From Alitta virens (taxonomy: Eukaryota; Annelida; Polychaeta; Phyllodocida; Nereididae), in NCBI GenBank assembly GCA_932294295.1, contig OW028579.1, positions 9,050,370-9,114,369 on the forward strand: 64,000 nt of DNA, read 5' to 3'. This document shows, piece by piece, positions 26,001 to 38,970 of the stretch. A program made the position numbers and the translations under genes. How positions within the stretch are numbered: the stretch's first letter is position 1; every line of letters begins with the position of its first letter. The notes under the pieces were generated by a model. That model searched no databases. It was given only the letters and a program-made list of their open reading frames with translations, and was not told the origin of the DNA.

Positions 26001-28450
26001 CTAATGTTGTTGCCAGCTTAATGTTGACAGCTTAATGTTGATAGCTTAATGTTGACAGCTTAATGTTGACGATTTAATGTTGATGGCTCAATGTTGACAG
26101 CTTAATGTTGTTGACAGTTTAATGTTGTTGACAGCTTAATGTTGACAGCTTAATGTTGTTGACAGCTTAATGTTGATAGCTTAATGTTGACGGCTTAATG
26201 TTGACAGCTTAATGTTGTTGACAGCTTAATGTTGTTGACAGCCTAATGTTGTTGGCTTAATGTTGTTGGCTTAATGTTGACAGCTTAATGTTGACAGCTT
26301 AATGTTGACAGCTTAATGTTGACAGCTTAATGTTGACAGCCTAATGTTGTTGACAGCTTAATGTTGTTGACAGCTTAATGTTGACAGCTTAATGTTGACA
26401 GCTTAATGTTGCCAGCTTAATGTTGACAGCTTAATGTTGACAGCTTAATGTTGTCGACAGCTTAATGTTGACAGCTTAATGTTGTCGACAGCTTAATGTT
26501 GTTGACAGCTTAATGTTGTTGACAGCTTAAAGTTGACAGCTTAATGTTGACAGCTTAATGTTGACAGCTTAATGTTGACGATTTAATGTTGACGGCTCAA
26601 TGTTGATAGCTTAATGTTGTTGACAGCTTAATGTTGTTGACAGCTTAATGTTGACAGCTTAATGTTGTTGACAGCTTAATGTTGATAGCTTAATGTTGAT
26701 AGCTTAATGTTGACAGCTTAATGTTGACAACTTAATGTTGACAGTTTAATGTTGACAGCTTAATGTTGACAGCTTAATGTTGACGATTTAATGTTGACGG
26801 CTCAATGTTGACAGCTTAATGTTGTTGACAGCTTAATGTTGACAGCTTAATGTTGTTGACAGCTTAATGTTGATAGCTTAATGTTGACAGCTTAATGTTG
26901 ACAGTTTAATGTTGACAGTTTAATGTTGACAGCTTAATGTTGACAGCTTAATGTTGACAGCTTGATGATGACAGCTTGATGTTGACAGCTTAATGTTGAT
27001 AGCTTAATGTCGACAGCTTAATTTCGACAGCTTAATGTCGCCAGCTTAATGTTGCAAGCTTAATGTTGACAGCTTAATGTTGATGGCTTAATGTTGACAG
27101 CTTAATGTTGACAGCTTAATGTTGACAGCTTAATGTTGACAGCTTAATGTTGACAGCTTAATGTTGACGATTTAATGTTGACGGCTCAATTTTGACAGCT
27201 GAAAATTGTTGACAGCTTAATGTTGTTGACAGCTTAATGATGACAGCTTAATATTGTTGACAGCTTAATGTTGTTGACAGCTTAATGTTGACAATTAATG
27301 TTGATGGCTCAATGTTGACAGCTTAATGTTGTTGACAGTTTAATGTTGTTGACAGCTTAATGTTGACAGCTTAATGTTGACAGCTTAATGTTGACGATTT
27401 AATGTTGACGCTCAATGTTGATAGATTAATGTTGTTGACAGCTTAATGTTGTTGACAGCTTAATGTTGACAGCTTAATGTTGTTGACAGCTTAATGTTGA
27501 TAGCTTAATGTTGATAGCTTAATGTTGACAGCTTAATGTTGACAACTTAATGTTGACAGTTTAATGTTGACAGCTTAATGTTGACAGCTTAATGTTGACG
27601 ATTTAATGTTGACGGCTCAATGTTGACAGCTTAATGTTGTTGACAGCTTAATGTTGACAGCTTAATGTTGTTGACAGCTTAATGTTGATAGCTAAATGTC
27701 GACAGCTTAATGTTGACAGTTTAATGTTGACAGTTTAATGTTGACAGCTTAATGTTGACTGCTTAATGTTGACAGCTTGATGATAACAGCTTGATGTTGA
27801 CAGCTTAATGTTGATAGCTTAATGTCGACAGTTTAATGTTGATAGTTTAATGTTGACAGCTTAATGTTGACAGCTTAATGTTGACAGCTTAATGTTGATA
27901 GCTTAATGTTGACCGCTTAATGTTGACAGCCTAATGTTGACAGCTTAATGTTGACAGCTTAATGTTGACTACTTAATGTTGTTGCCAGCTTAATGTTGAC
28001 AGCTTAATGTTGACAGCTTAATGTTGACAGCTTAATGTTGACGATTTAATGTTGATGGCTCAATGTTGACAGCTTAATGTTGTTGACAGTTTAATGTTGT
28101 TGACAGCTTAATGTTGACAGCTTAATGTTGTTGACAGCTTAATGTTGATAGCTTAATGTTGACGGCTTAATGTTGATAGCTTAATGTCGACAGCTTAATG
28201 TTGACGATTTAATGTTGATGGCTTAATGTTGTTGACAGCTTAATGTTGTTGACAGCTTAATGTTGTTGGCTTTATGTTGTTGGCTTAATGTTGACAGCTT
28301 AATGTTGACAGCTTAATGTTGACAGCTTAATGTTGACAGCTTAATGTCATTGACAGCTTAATGTTGTTGACAGCTTAATGTTGTTGACAGCTTAATGTTG
28401 ACAGCTTAATGTTGACAGCTTAATGTTGCCAGCTTAATGTTGACAGCTTA
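23020..28450. repeat. 5.43-kb higher-order block, copy 3 of 3
   Basis: Near-identical partner of 17570-23020, carrying the same rare variants (GTTGGCGAT near 23,783, GACAGAGTAATG near 25,955, GCTGAAAATTG near 27,200, GACGCTCAATG near 27,408, TGTCATTGAC at 28,345). It is one 14-bp unit shorter, the unit being lost between 25,650 and 27,187. After about 28,450 the landmark order passes on through GTTGTCGAC, with no further GTTATTGAC restart, so the series ends at three copies. Confidence 0.92.
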
Positions 28451-29430
28451 ATGTTGACAGCTTAATGTTGTCGACAGCTTAATGTTGTTGACAGCTTAAT
28501 GTTGTTGACAGCTTAAAGTTGACAGCTTAATGTTGACAGCTTAATGTTGACAGCTTAATGTTGACGATTTAATGTTGACGGCTCAATGTTGATAGCTTAA
28601 TGTTGTTGACAGCTTAATGTTGTTGACAGCTTAATGTTGACAGCTTAATGTTGTTGACAGCTTAATGTTGATAGCTTAATGTTGATAGCTTAATGTTGAC
28701 AGCTTAATGTTGACAACTTAATGTTGACAGTTTAATGTTGACAGCTTAATGTTGACAGCTTAATGTTGACGATTTAATGTTGACGGCTCAATGTTGACAG
28801 CTTAATGTTGTTGACAGCTTAATGTTGACAGCTTAATGTTGTTGACAGCTTAATGTTGACAGCTTAATGTCGACAGCTTAATGTTGACAGTTTAATGTTG
28901 ACAGTTTAATGTTGACAGCTTAATGTTGACAGCTTAATGTTGACAGCTTGATGTTGACAGCTTGATGTTGACAGCTTAATGTTGATAGCTTAATGTCGAC
29001 AGCTTAATGTCGACAGCTTAATGTCGCCAGCTTAATGTTGCCAGCTTAATGTTGACAGCTTAATGTTGATGGCTTAATGTTGACAGCTTAATGTTGACAG
29101 CTTAATGTTGACAGCTTAATGTTGACAGCTTAATGTTGACGATTTAATGTTGACGGCTCAATTTTGACAGCTGAATATTGTTGACAGCTTAATGTTGTTG
29201 ACAGCTTAATGTTGACAGCTTAATATTGTTGACAGCTTAATGTTGTTGACAGCTTAATGTTGTTGACAGCTTAATGTTGACAGCTTAATGTTGACAGCTT
29301 AATGTTGACTGCTTAATGTTGACGGCTTAATGTTGACGGCTTAATGTTGACGGCTTAATGTTGACGGCTTAATGTTGACGGCTTAATGTTGACAGCTTAA
29401 TGTTGTTGACAGCTTAATGTTGATAGCTTA
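27900..29430. repeat. 1.53-kb tandem duplication, copy 1
   Basis: L3 at 27967 and 29492 are 1525 bp apart and L1 at 29159 and 30698 are 1539 bp apart, so the copies differ by one 14-bp unit. Each block runs GATAGC, AGCCTAATG, L3, GATGGCTCAATG, GTCGAC, TTGTTGGCTTTATG, GTTATTGAC, GTTGCC, GTTGTCGAC, GCTTAAAG, GACAAC, AGCTTGATG pair, GTCGCC, L1 and a GACGGC run. This is the basic higher-order unit of the right half. It overlaps the end of the 5.43-kb copy because the two duplications are separate layers. Confidence 0.85.
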
Positions 29431-30960
29431 ATGTTGACAGCTTAATGTTGACAGCCTAATGTTGACAGCTTAATGTTGACAGCTTAATGTTGACTACTTA
29501 ATGTTGTTGCCAGCTTAATGTTGACAGCTTAATGTTGACAGCTTAATGTTGACAGCTTAATGATGACGATTTAATGTTGATGGCTCAATGTTGACAGCTT
29601 AATGTTGTTGACAGTTTAATGTTGTTGACAGCTTAATGTTGACAGCTTAATGTTGTTGACAGCTTAATGTTGATAGCTTAATGTTGACGGCTTAATGTTG
29701 ATAGCTTAATGTCGACAGCTTAATGTTGACGATTTAATGTTGACGGCTTAATGTTGTTGACAGCTTAATGTTGTTGACAGCTTAATGTTGTTGGCTTTAT
29801 GTTGTTGGCTTAATGTTGACAGCTTAATGTTGACAGCTTAATGTTGACAGCTTAATGTTGACAGCTTAATGTTATTGACAGCTTAATGTTGTTGACAGCT
29901 TAATGTTGTTGACAGCTTAATGTTGACAGCTTAATGTTGACAGCTTAATGTTGCCAGCTTAATGTTGACAGCTTAATGTTGACAGATTAATGTTGTCGAC
30001 AGCTTAATGTTGTTGACAGCTTAATGTTGTTGACAGCTTAAAGTTGACAGCTTAATGTTGACAGCTTAATGTTGACAGCTTAATGTTGACGATTTAATGT
30101 TGACGTCTCAATGTTGATAGCTTAATGTTGTTGACAGCTTAATGTTGTTGACAGCTTAATGTTGACAGCTTAATGTTGTTGACAGCTTAATGTTGATAGC
30201 TTAATGTTGATAGCTTAATGTTGACAGCTTAATGTTGACAACTTAATGTTGACAGTTTAATGTTGACAGCTTAATGTTGACAGCTTAATGTTGACGATTT
30301 AATGTTGACGGCTCAATGTTGACAGCTTAATGTTGTTGACAGCTTAATGTTGACAGCTTAATGTTGTTGACAGCTTAATGTTGACAGCTTAATGTCGACA
30401 GCTTAATGTTGACAGTTTAATGTTGACAGTTTAATGTTGACAGCTTAATGTTGACAGCTTAATGTTGACAGCTTGATGTTGACAGCTTGATGTTGACAGC
30501 TTAATGTTGATAGCTTAATGTCGACAGCTTAATGTCGACAGCTTAAGGTCGCCAGCTTAATGTTGCCAGCTTAATGTTGACAGCTTAATGTTGATGGCTT
30601 AATGTTGACAGCTTAATGTTGACAGCTTAATGTTGACAGCTTAATGTTGACAGCTTAATGTTGACAGCTTAATGTTGACGATTTAATGTTGACGGCTCAA
30701 TTTTGACAGCTGAATATTGTTGACAGCTTAATGTTGTTGACAGCTTAATGTTGACAGCTTAATATTGTTGACAGCTTAATGTTGTTGACAGCTTAATGTT
30801 GTTGACAGCTTAATGTTGACAGCTTAATGTTGACAGCTTAATGTTGACTGCTTAATGTTGACGGCTTAATGTTGACGGCTTAATGTTGACGGCTTAATGT
30901 TGACGGCTTAATGTTGACGGCTTAATGTTGACAGCTTAATGTTGTTGACAGCTTAATGTT
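29430..30960. repeat. 1.53-kb tandem duplication, copy 2
   Basis: Second copy of 27900-29430 with the same variant order. Private changes include AATGATGACGAT near 29,562, GACAGATTAATG near 29,987, GACGTCTCAATG near 30,104 and AAGGTCGCC near 30,546. Both copies carry a run of five GACGGC units just after L1. Both have counterparts about 14.28 kb downstream (L1 29159/43435 and 30698/44988). Confidence 0.85.
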
Positions 30961-33540
30961 GTTGACAGCTTAATGTTGACAGCTTAATGTTGTTGACAGC
31001 TTAATGTTGATAGCTTAATGTTGATAGCTTAATGTTGACAGCTTAATGTTGACAGCTTAATGTTGACAGTTTAATGTTGACAGCTTAATGTTGACAGCTT
31101 AATGTCGGCAGCTTAATGTTGCCAGCTTAATGTTGACAGCTTAATGTTGATAGCTTAATGTTGACAGCTTAATGTTGACAGCCTAATGTTGACAGCTTAA
31201 TGTGGACAGCTTAATGTTGACAGCTTAATGTTGTTGCCAGCTTAATGTTGACAGCTTAATGTTGACAGCTTAATGTTGACAGCTTAATGTTGTTGATAGC
31301 TTAATGTTGATAACTTAATGTTGTCAGCTTAATGTTGACAGCTTAATGTTGACAGCTTAATGTTGACGATTTAATGTTGACGGCTCAATGTTGACATCTG
31401 AATATTGTTGACAATTTAATGTTGACCGCTTAATGTTGACAGCTTAATGTTGACAGCTTAATGTCGCCAGCTTAATGTTGCCAGCTTAATGTTGACAGCT
31501 TAATGTTGATAGCTTAATGTTGACAGCTTAATGTTGACAGCCTAATGTTGACAGCTTAATGTTGACAGCTTAATGTTGACTGCCTAATGTTGTTGCCAGC
31601 TTAATGTTAACAGCTTAATGTTGACAGCTTAATGTTGACAGCTTAATGTTGACGATTTAATGTTGATGGCTCAATGTTGACAGCTTAATGTTGTTGACAG
31701 TTTAATGTTGTTGACAGCTTAATGTTGACAGCTTAATGTTGTTGACAGCTTAATGTTGATAGCTTAATGTTGACGGCTTAATGTTGACAGCTTAATGTTG
31801 TTGACAGCCTAATGTTGTTGACAGCCTAATGTTGTTGGCTTAATGTTGTTGGCTTAATGTTGACAGCTTAATGTTGACAGCTTAATGTTGACAGCTTAAT
31901 GTTGACAGCTTAATGTTGACAGCTTAATGTTGACAGCTTATTGTTGACAGCTTAATGTTGACAGCTTAATGTTGACAGCTTAATGTTGACAGCTTAATGT
32001 TATTGACAGCTTAATGTTGTTGACAGCTTAATGTTGTTGACAGCTTAATGTTGACAGCTTAATGTTGACAGCTTAATGTTGCCAGCTTAATGTTGACAGC
32101 TTAATGTTGACAGCTTAATGTTGACAGCTTAATGTTGACAGCTTAATGTTGACAGCTTAATGTTATTGACAGCTTAATGTTGTTGACAGCTTAATGTTGT
32201 TGACAGCTTAATGTTGACAGCTTAATGTTGACAGCTTAATGTTGCCAGCTTAATGTTGACAGCTTAATGTTGACAGCTTAATGTTGTCGACAGCTTAATG
32301 TTGTTGACAGCTTAATGTTGTTGACAGCTTAAAGTTGACAGCTTAATGTTGACAGCTTAATGTTGACAGCTTAATGTTGACGATTTAATGTTGACGGCTC
32401 AATGTTGATAGCTTAATGTTGTTGACAGCTTAATGTTGTTGACAGCTTAATGTTGACAGCTTAATGTTGTTGACAGCTTAATGTTGATAGCTTAATGTTG
32501 ATAGCTTAATGTTGACAGCTTAATGTTGACAACTTAATGTTGACAGTTTAATGTTGACAGCTTAATGTTGACAGCTTAATGTTGACGATTTAATGTTGAT
32601 GGCTCAATGTTGACAGCTTAATGTTGTTGACAGCTTAATGTTGACAGCTTAATGTTGTTGACAGCTTAATGTTGATAGCTTAATGTCGACAGCTTAATGT
32701 TGACAGTTTAATGTTGACAGTTTAATGTTGACAGCTTAATGTTGACAGCTTAATGTTGACAGCTTGATGTTGACAGCTTGATGTTGACAGCTTAATGTTG
32801 ATAGCTTAATGTCGACAGCTTAATGTCGACAGCTTAATGTCGCCAGCTTAATGTTGCCAGCTTAATGTTGACAGCTTAATGTTGATGGCTTAATGTTGAC
32901 AGCTTAATGTTGACAGCTTAATGTTGACAGCTTAATGTTGACAGCTTAATGTTGACGATTTAATGTTGACTTCTCAATTTTGACAGCTGAATATTGTTGA
33001 CAGCTTAATGTTGTTGACAGCTTAATGTTGACAGCTTAATATTGTTGACAGCTTAATGTTGTTGACAGCTTAATGTTGTTGACAGCTTAATGTTGACAGC
33101 TTAATGTTGACAGCTTAATGTTGACAGCTTAATGTTGATGGCTTAATGTTGACGGCTTAATGTTGACGGCTTAATGTTGACGGCTTAATGTTGACGGCTT
33201 AATGTTGACAGCTTAATGTTGTTGACAGCTTAATGTTGTTGACAGCTTAATGTTGACAGCTTAATGTTGTTGACAGCTTAATGTTGATAGCTTAATGTTG
33301 ATAGCTTAATGTTGACAGCTTAATGTTGACAGCTTAATGTTGACAGTTTAATGTTGACAGCTTAATGTTGACAGCTTAATGTCGGCAGCTTAATGTTGCC
33401 AGTTTAATGTTGACAGCTTAATGTTGATAGCTTAATGTTGACAGCTTAATGTTGACAGCCTAATGTTGACAGCTTAATGTGGACAGCTTAATGTTGATAG
33501 CTTAATGTTGTTGCCAGCTTAATGTTGACAGCTTAATGTT
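30960..33540. repeat. L2-type block between two duplications
   Basis: Satellite only. Landmarks in order are GTCGGC, GTGGAC (31,202), L2 (31,393), GACTGCC, GTTAAC, GATGGCTCAATG, TTGTTGGC pair, GTTATTGAC at about 32,002 and again at 32,165, GTTGTCGAC, GCTTAAAG, GACAAC, AGCTTGATG pair, GTCGCC, L1 (32,975), a GACGGC run, GTCGGC and GTGGAC (33,479). The two GTTATTGAC segments are 163 bp apart, which fits a local duplication of eight 14-bp and three 17-bp units. The part up to about 31,640 recurs near 45,900 at an offset of about 14.28 kb. Confidence 0.75.
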
Positions 33541-36250
33541 GACAGCTTAATGTTGTTGATAGCTTAATGTTGATAACTTAATGTTGTCAGCTTAATGTTG
33601 ACAGCTTAATGTTGACAGCTTAATGTTGACGATTTAATGTTGACGGCTCAATGTTGACATCTGAATATTGTTGACAATTTAATGTTGACCGCTTAATGTT
33701 GACAGCTTAATGTTGACAGCTTAATGTCGCCAGCTTAATGTTGCCAGCTTAATGTTGACAGCTTAATGTTGATAGCTTAATGTTGACAGCTTAATGTTGA
33801 CAGCCTAATGTTGACAGCTTAATGTTGACTGCCTAATGTTGTTGCCAGCTTAATGTTAACAGCTTAATGTTGACAGCTTAATGTTGACAGCTTAATGTTG
33901 ACGATTTAATGTTGATGGCTCAATGTTGACAGCTTAATGTTGTTGACAGTTTAATGTTGTTGACAGCTTAATGTTGACAGCTTAATGTTGTTGACAGCTT
34001 AATGTTGATAGCTTAATGTTGACGGCTTAATGTTGACAGCTTAATGTTGTTGACAGCTTAATGTTGTTGACAGCCTAATGTTGTTGGCTTAATGTTGTTG
34101 GCTTAATGTTGACAGCTTAATGTTGACAGCTTAATGTTGACAGCTTAATGTTGACAGCTTAATGTTGACAGCTTAATGTTGACAGCTTAATGTTGTTGAC
34201 AGCTTAATGTTGTTGACAGCTTAATGTTGACAGCTTAATGTTGACAGCTTAATGTTGCCAGCTTAATGTTGACAGCTTAATGTTGATAGCTTAATGTTGT
34301 CGACAGCTTAATGTTGACAGCTTAATGTTGTCGACAGCTTAATGTTGTTGACAGCTTAATGTTGTTGACAGCTTAAAGTTGACAGCTTAATGTTGACAGC
34401 TTAATGTTGACAGCTTAATGTTGACGATTTAATGTTGACGGCTCAATGTTGATAGCTTAATGTTGTTGACAGCTTAATGTTGTTGACAGCTTAATGTTGA
34501 CAGCTTAATGTTGTTGACAGCTTAATGTTGATAGCTTAATGTTGATAGCTTAATGTTGACAGCTTAATGTTGACAACTTAATGTTGACGATTTAATGTTG
34601 ACGGCTCAATGTTGACAGCTTAATGTTGTTGACAGCTTAATGTTGACAGCTTAATGTTGTTGACAGCTTAATGTTGATAGCTTAATGTCGACAGCTTAAT
34701 GTTGACAGTTTAATGTTGACAGTTTAATGTTGACAGCTTAATGTTGACAGCTTAATGTTGACAGCTTAATGTTGACAGCTTGATGATGACAGCTTGATGT
34801 TGACAGCTTAATGTTGATAGCTTAATGTCGACAGCTTAATGTTATTGACAGCTTAATGTCGCCAGCTTAATGTTGCAAGCTTAATGTTGACAGCTTAATG
34901 TTGATGGCTTAATGTTGACAGCTTAATGTTGACAGCTTAATGTTGACAGCTTAATGTTGACAGCTTAATGTTGACAGCTTAATGTTGACGATTTAATGTT
35001 GACGGCTCAATTTTGACAGCTGAATATTGTTGACAGCTTAATGTTGTTGACAGCTTAATGTTGACAGCTTAATATTGCTGACAGCTTAATGTTGTTGACA
35101 GCTTAATGTTGTTGACAGCTTAATGTTGACAGCTTAATGTTGATAGCTTAATGTTGAAAGCTTAATGTTGACAACTTAATGTTGACAGTTTAATGTTGAC
35201 AGCTTAATGTTGACAGCTTAATGTTGACGATTTAATGTTGACGGCTCAATGTTGACAGCTTAATGTTGTTGACAGCTTAATGTTGACAGCTTAATGTTGT
35301 TGACAGCTTAATGTTGATAGCTTAATGTCGACAGCTTAATGTTGACAGTTTAATGTTGACAGTTTAATGTTGACAGCTTAAGGTTGACAGCTTAATGTTG
35401 ACAGCTTGATGTTGACAGCTTGATGTTGACAGCTTAATGTTGATAGCTTAATGTCGACAGCTTAATGTCGACAGCTTAATGTCGCCAGCTTAATGTTGCC
35501 AGCTTAATGTTGACAGCTTAATGTTGACAGCTTAATGTTGACAGCTTAATGTTGACAGCTTAATGTTGACAGCTTAATGTTGACAGCTTAATGTTGACAG
35601 CTTAATGTTGATGATTTAATGTTGACGGCTCAATTTTGACAGCTGAATATTGTTGACAGCTTAATGTTGTTGACAGCTTAATGTTGACAGCTTAATATTG
35701 TTGACAGCTTAATGTTGTTGACAGCTTAATGTTGTTGACAGCTTAATGTTGACAGCTTAATGTTGACAGCTTAATGTTGACAGCTTAATGTTGACAGCTT
35801 AATGTTGACAGCTTAATGTTGTTGACAGCTTAATGTTGATAGCTTAATGTTGATAGCTTAATGTTGACAGCTTAATGTTGACAGCTTAATGTTGACAGTT
35901 TAATGTTGACAGCTTAATGTTGACAGCTTAATGTCGCCAGCTTAATGTTGCCAGCTTAATGTTGACAGCTTAATGTCGCCAGCTTAATGTTGCCAGCTTA
36001 ATGTTGACAGCTTAATGTTGATAGCTTAATGTTGACAGCTTAATGTTGACAGCCTAATGTTGACAGCTTAATGTTGACAGCTTAATGTTGACAGCCTAAT
36101 GTTGTTGCCAGCTTAATGTTAACAGCTTAATGTTGACAGCTTAATGTTGACAGCTTAATGTTGACGATTTAATGTTGATGGCTCAATGTTGACAGCTTAA
36201 TGTTGTTGACAGTTTAATGTTGTTGACAGCTTAATGTTGACAGCTTAATG
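33540..36250. repeat. 2.7-kb tandem duplication, copy 1
   Basis: Pairs with 36250-38970 at offsets of 2698 bp (TTGTTGATAGC 33551/36249, L2 33656/36354, GTTAAC 33855/36553), then 2684 bp (GATAGC before GTTGTCGAC, 34285/36969), then 2726 bp (L1 35008/37734 and 35631/38357, AAGGTTGAC 35381/38107). Steps of -14 and +42 bp are whole units. The +42 step is a loss of three units here near 34,575: GACAAC is followed directly by GACGAT, while copy 2 keeps three units between them. Shared rare variants are GTTATTGAC followed by GTCGCC, AATATTGCTGAC, GTTGAAAGC and AAGGTTGAC. Confidence 0.92.
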
Positions 36251-38970
36251 TTGTTGATAGCTTAATGTTGATAACTTAATGTTGTCAGCTTAATGTTGAC
36301 AGCTTAATGTTGACAGCTTAATGTTGACGATTTAATGTTGACGGCTCAATGTTGACATCTGAATATTGTTGACAATTTAATGTTGACCGCTTAATGTTGA
36401 CAGCTTAATGTTGACAGCTTAATGTCGCCAGCTTAATGTTGCCAGCTTAATGTTGACAGCTTAATGTTGATAGCTTAATGTTGACAGCTTAATGTTGACA
36501 GCCTAATGTTGACAGCTTAATGTTGACTGCCTAATGTTGTTGCCAGCTTAATGTTAACAGCTTAATGTTGACAGCTTAATGTTGACAGCTTAATGTTGAC
36601 GATTTAATGTTGATGGCTCAATGTTGACAGCTTAATGTTGTTGACAGTTTAATGTTGTTGACAGCTTAATGTTGACAGCTTAATGTTGTTGACAGCTTAA
36701 TGTTGATAGCTTAATGTTGACGGCTTAATGTTGACAGCTTAATGTTGTTGACAGCTTAATGTTGTTGACAGCCTAATGTTGTTGGCTTAATGTTGTTGGC
36801 TTAATGTTGACAGCTTAATGTTGACAGCTTAATGTTGACAGCTTAATGTTGACAGCTTAATGTTGACAGCTTAATGTTGTTGACAGCTTAATGTTGTTGA
36901 CAGCTTAATGTTGACAGCTTAATGTTGACAGCTTAATGTTGCCAGCTTAATGTTGACAGCTTAATGTTGATAGCTTAATGTTGTCGACAGCTTAATGTTG
37001 ACAGCTTAATGTTGTCGACAGCTTAATGTTGTTGACAGCTTAATGTTGTTGACAGCTTAAAGTTGACAGCTTAATGTTGACAGCTTAATGTTGACAGCTT
37101 AATGTTGACGATTTAATGTTGACGGCTCAATGTTGATAGCTTAATGTTGTTGACAGCTTAATGTTGTTGACAGCTTAATGTTGACAGCTTAATGTTGTTG
37201 ACAGCTTAATGTTGATAGCTTAATGTTGATAGCTTAATGTTGACAGCTTAATGTTGACAACTTAATGTTGACAGTTTAATGTTGACAGCTTAATGTTGAC
37301 AGCTTAATGTTGACGATTTAATGTTGACGGCTCAATGTTGACAGCTTAATGTTGTTGACAGCTTAATGTTGACAGCTTAATGTTGTTGACAGCTTAATGT
37401 TGATAGCTTAATGTCGACAGCTTAATGTTGACAGTTTAATGTTGACAGTTTAATGTTGACAGCTTAATGTTGACAGCTTAATGTTGACAGCTTAATGTTG
37501 ACAGCTTGATGATGACAGCTTGATGTTGACAGCTTAATGTTGATAGCTTAATGTCGACAGCTTAATGTTATTGACAGCTTAATGTCGCCAGCTTAATGTT
37601 GCAAGCTTAATGTTGACAGCTTAATGTTGATGGCTTAATGTTGACAGCTTAATGTTGACAGCTTAATGTTGACAGCTTAATGTTGACAGCTTAATGTTGA
37701 CAGCTTAATGTTGACGATTTAATGTTGACGGCTCAATTTTGACAGCTGAATATTGTTGACAGCTTAATGTTGTTGACAGCTTAATGTTGACAGCTTAATA
37801 TTGCTGACAGCTTAATGTTGTTGACAGCTTAATGTTGTTGACAGCTTAATGTTGACAGCTTAATGTTGATAGCTTAATGTTGAAAGCTTAATGTTGACAA
37901 CTTAATGTTGACAGTTTAATGTTGACAGCTTAATGTTGACAGCTTAATGTTGACGATTTAATGTTGACGGCTCAATGTTGACAGCTTAATGTTGTTGACA
38001 GCTTAATGTTGACAGCTTAATGTTGTTGACAGCTTAATGTTGATAGCTTAATGTCGACAGCTTAATGTTGACAGTTTAATGTTGACAGTTTAATGTTGAC
38101 AGCTTAAGGTTGACAGCTTAATGTTGACAGCTTGATGTTGACAGCTTGATGTTGACAGCTTAATGTTGATAGCTTAATGTCGACAGCTTAATGTCGACAG
38201 CTTAATGTCGCCAGCTTAATGTTGCCAGCTTAATGTTGACAGCTTAATGTTGACAGCTTAATGTTGACAGCTTAATGTTGACAGCTTAATGTTGACAGCT
38301 TAATGTTGACAGCTTAATGTTGACAGCTTAATGTTGACGATTTAATGTTGACGGCTCAATTTTGACAGCTGAATATTGTTGACAGCTTAATGTTGTTGAC
38401 AGCTTAATGTTGACAGCTTAATATTGTTGACAGCTTAATGTTGTTGACAGCTTAATGTTGTTGACAGCTTAATGTTGACAGCTTAATGTTGACAGCTTAA
38501 TGTTGACAGCTTAATGTTGACAGCTTAATGTTGACAGCTTAATGTTGTTGACAGCTTAATGTTGATAGCTTAATGTTGATAGCTTAATGTTGACAGCTTA
38601 ATGTTGACAGCTTAATGTTGACAGTTTAATGTTGACAGCTTAATGTTGACAGCTTAATGTCGCCAGCTTAATGTTGCCAGCTTAATGTTGACAGCTTAAT
38701 GCCGCCAGCTTAATGTTGCCAGCTTAATGTTGACAGCTTAATGTTGATAGCTTAATGTTGACAGCTTAATGTTGACAGCCTAATGTTGACAGCTTAATGT
38801 TGACAGCTTAATGTTGACAGCCTAATGTTGTTGCCAGCTTAATGTTAACAGCTTAATGTTGACAGCTTAATGTTGACAGCTTAATGTTGACGATTTAATG
38901 TTGATGGCTCAATGTTGACAGCTTAATGTTGTTGACAGTTTAATGTTGTTGACAGCTTAATGTTGACAGC
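36250..38970. repeat. 2.7-kb tandem duplication, copy 2
   Basis: Second copy of 33540-36250. It holds GACGATTTAATG near 38,335 where copy 1 has GATGATTTAATG near 35,610, and ATGCCGCC near 38,700 where copy 1 has ATGTCGCC near 35,974; each is a C/T difference. The junction of the copies at about 36,250 is visible as a switch: copy 1 passes from GATGGCTCAATG units directly into TTGTTGATAGC...GATAAC, whereas copy 2 passes at its end into TTGTTGACAGC...GATAGC...GACGGC. Confidence 0.92.
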
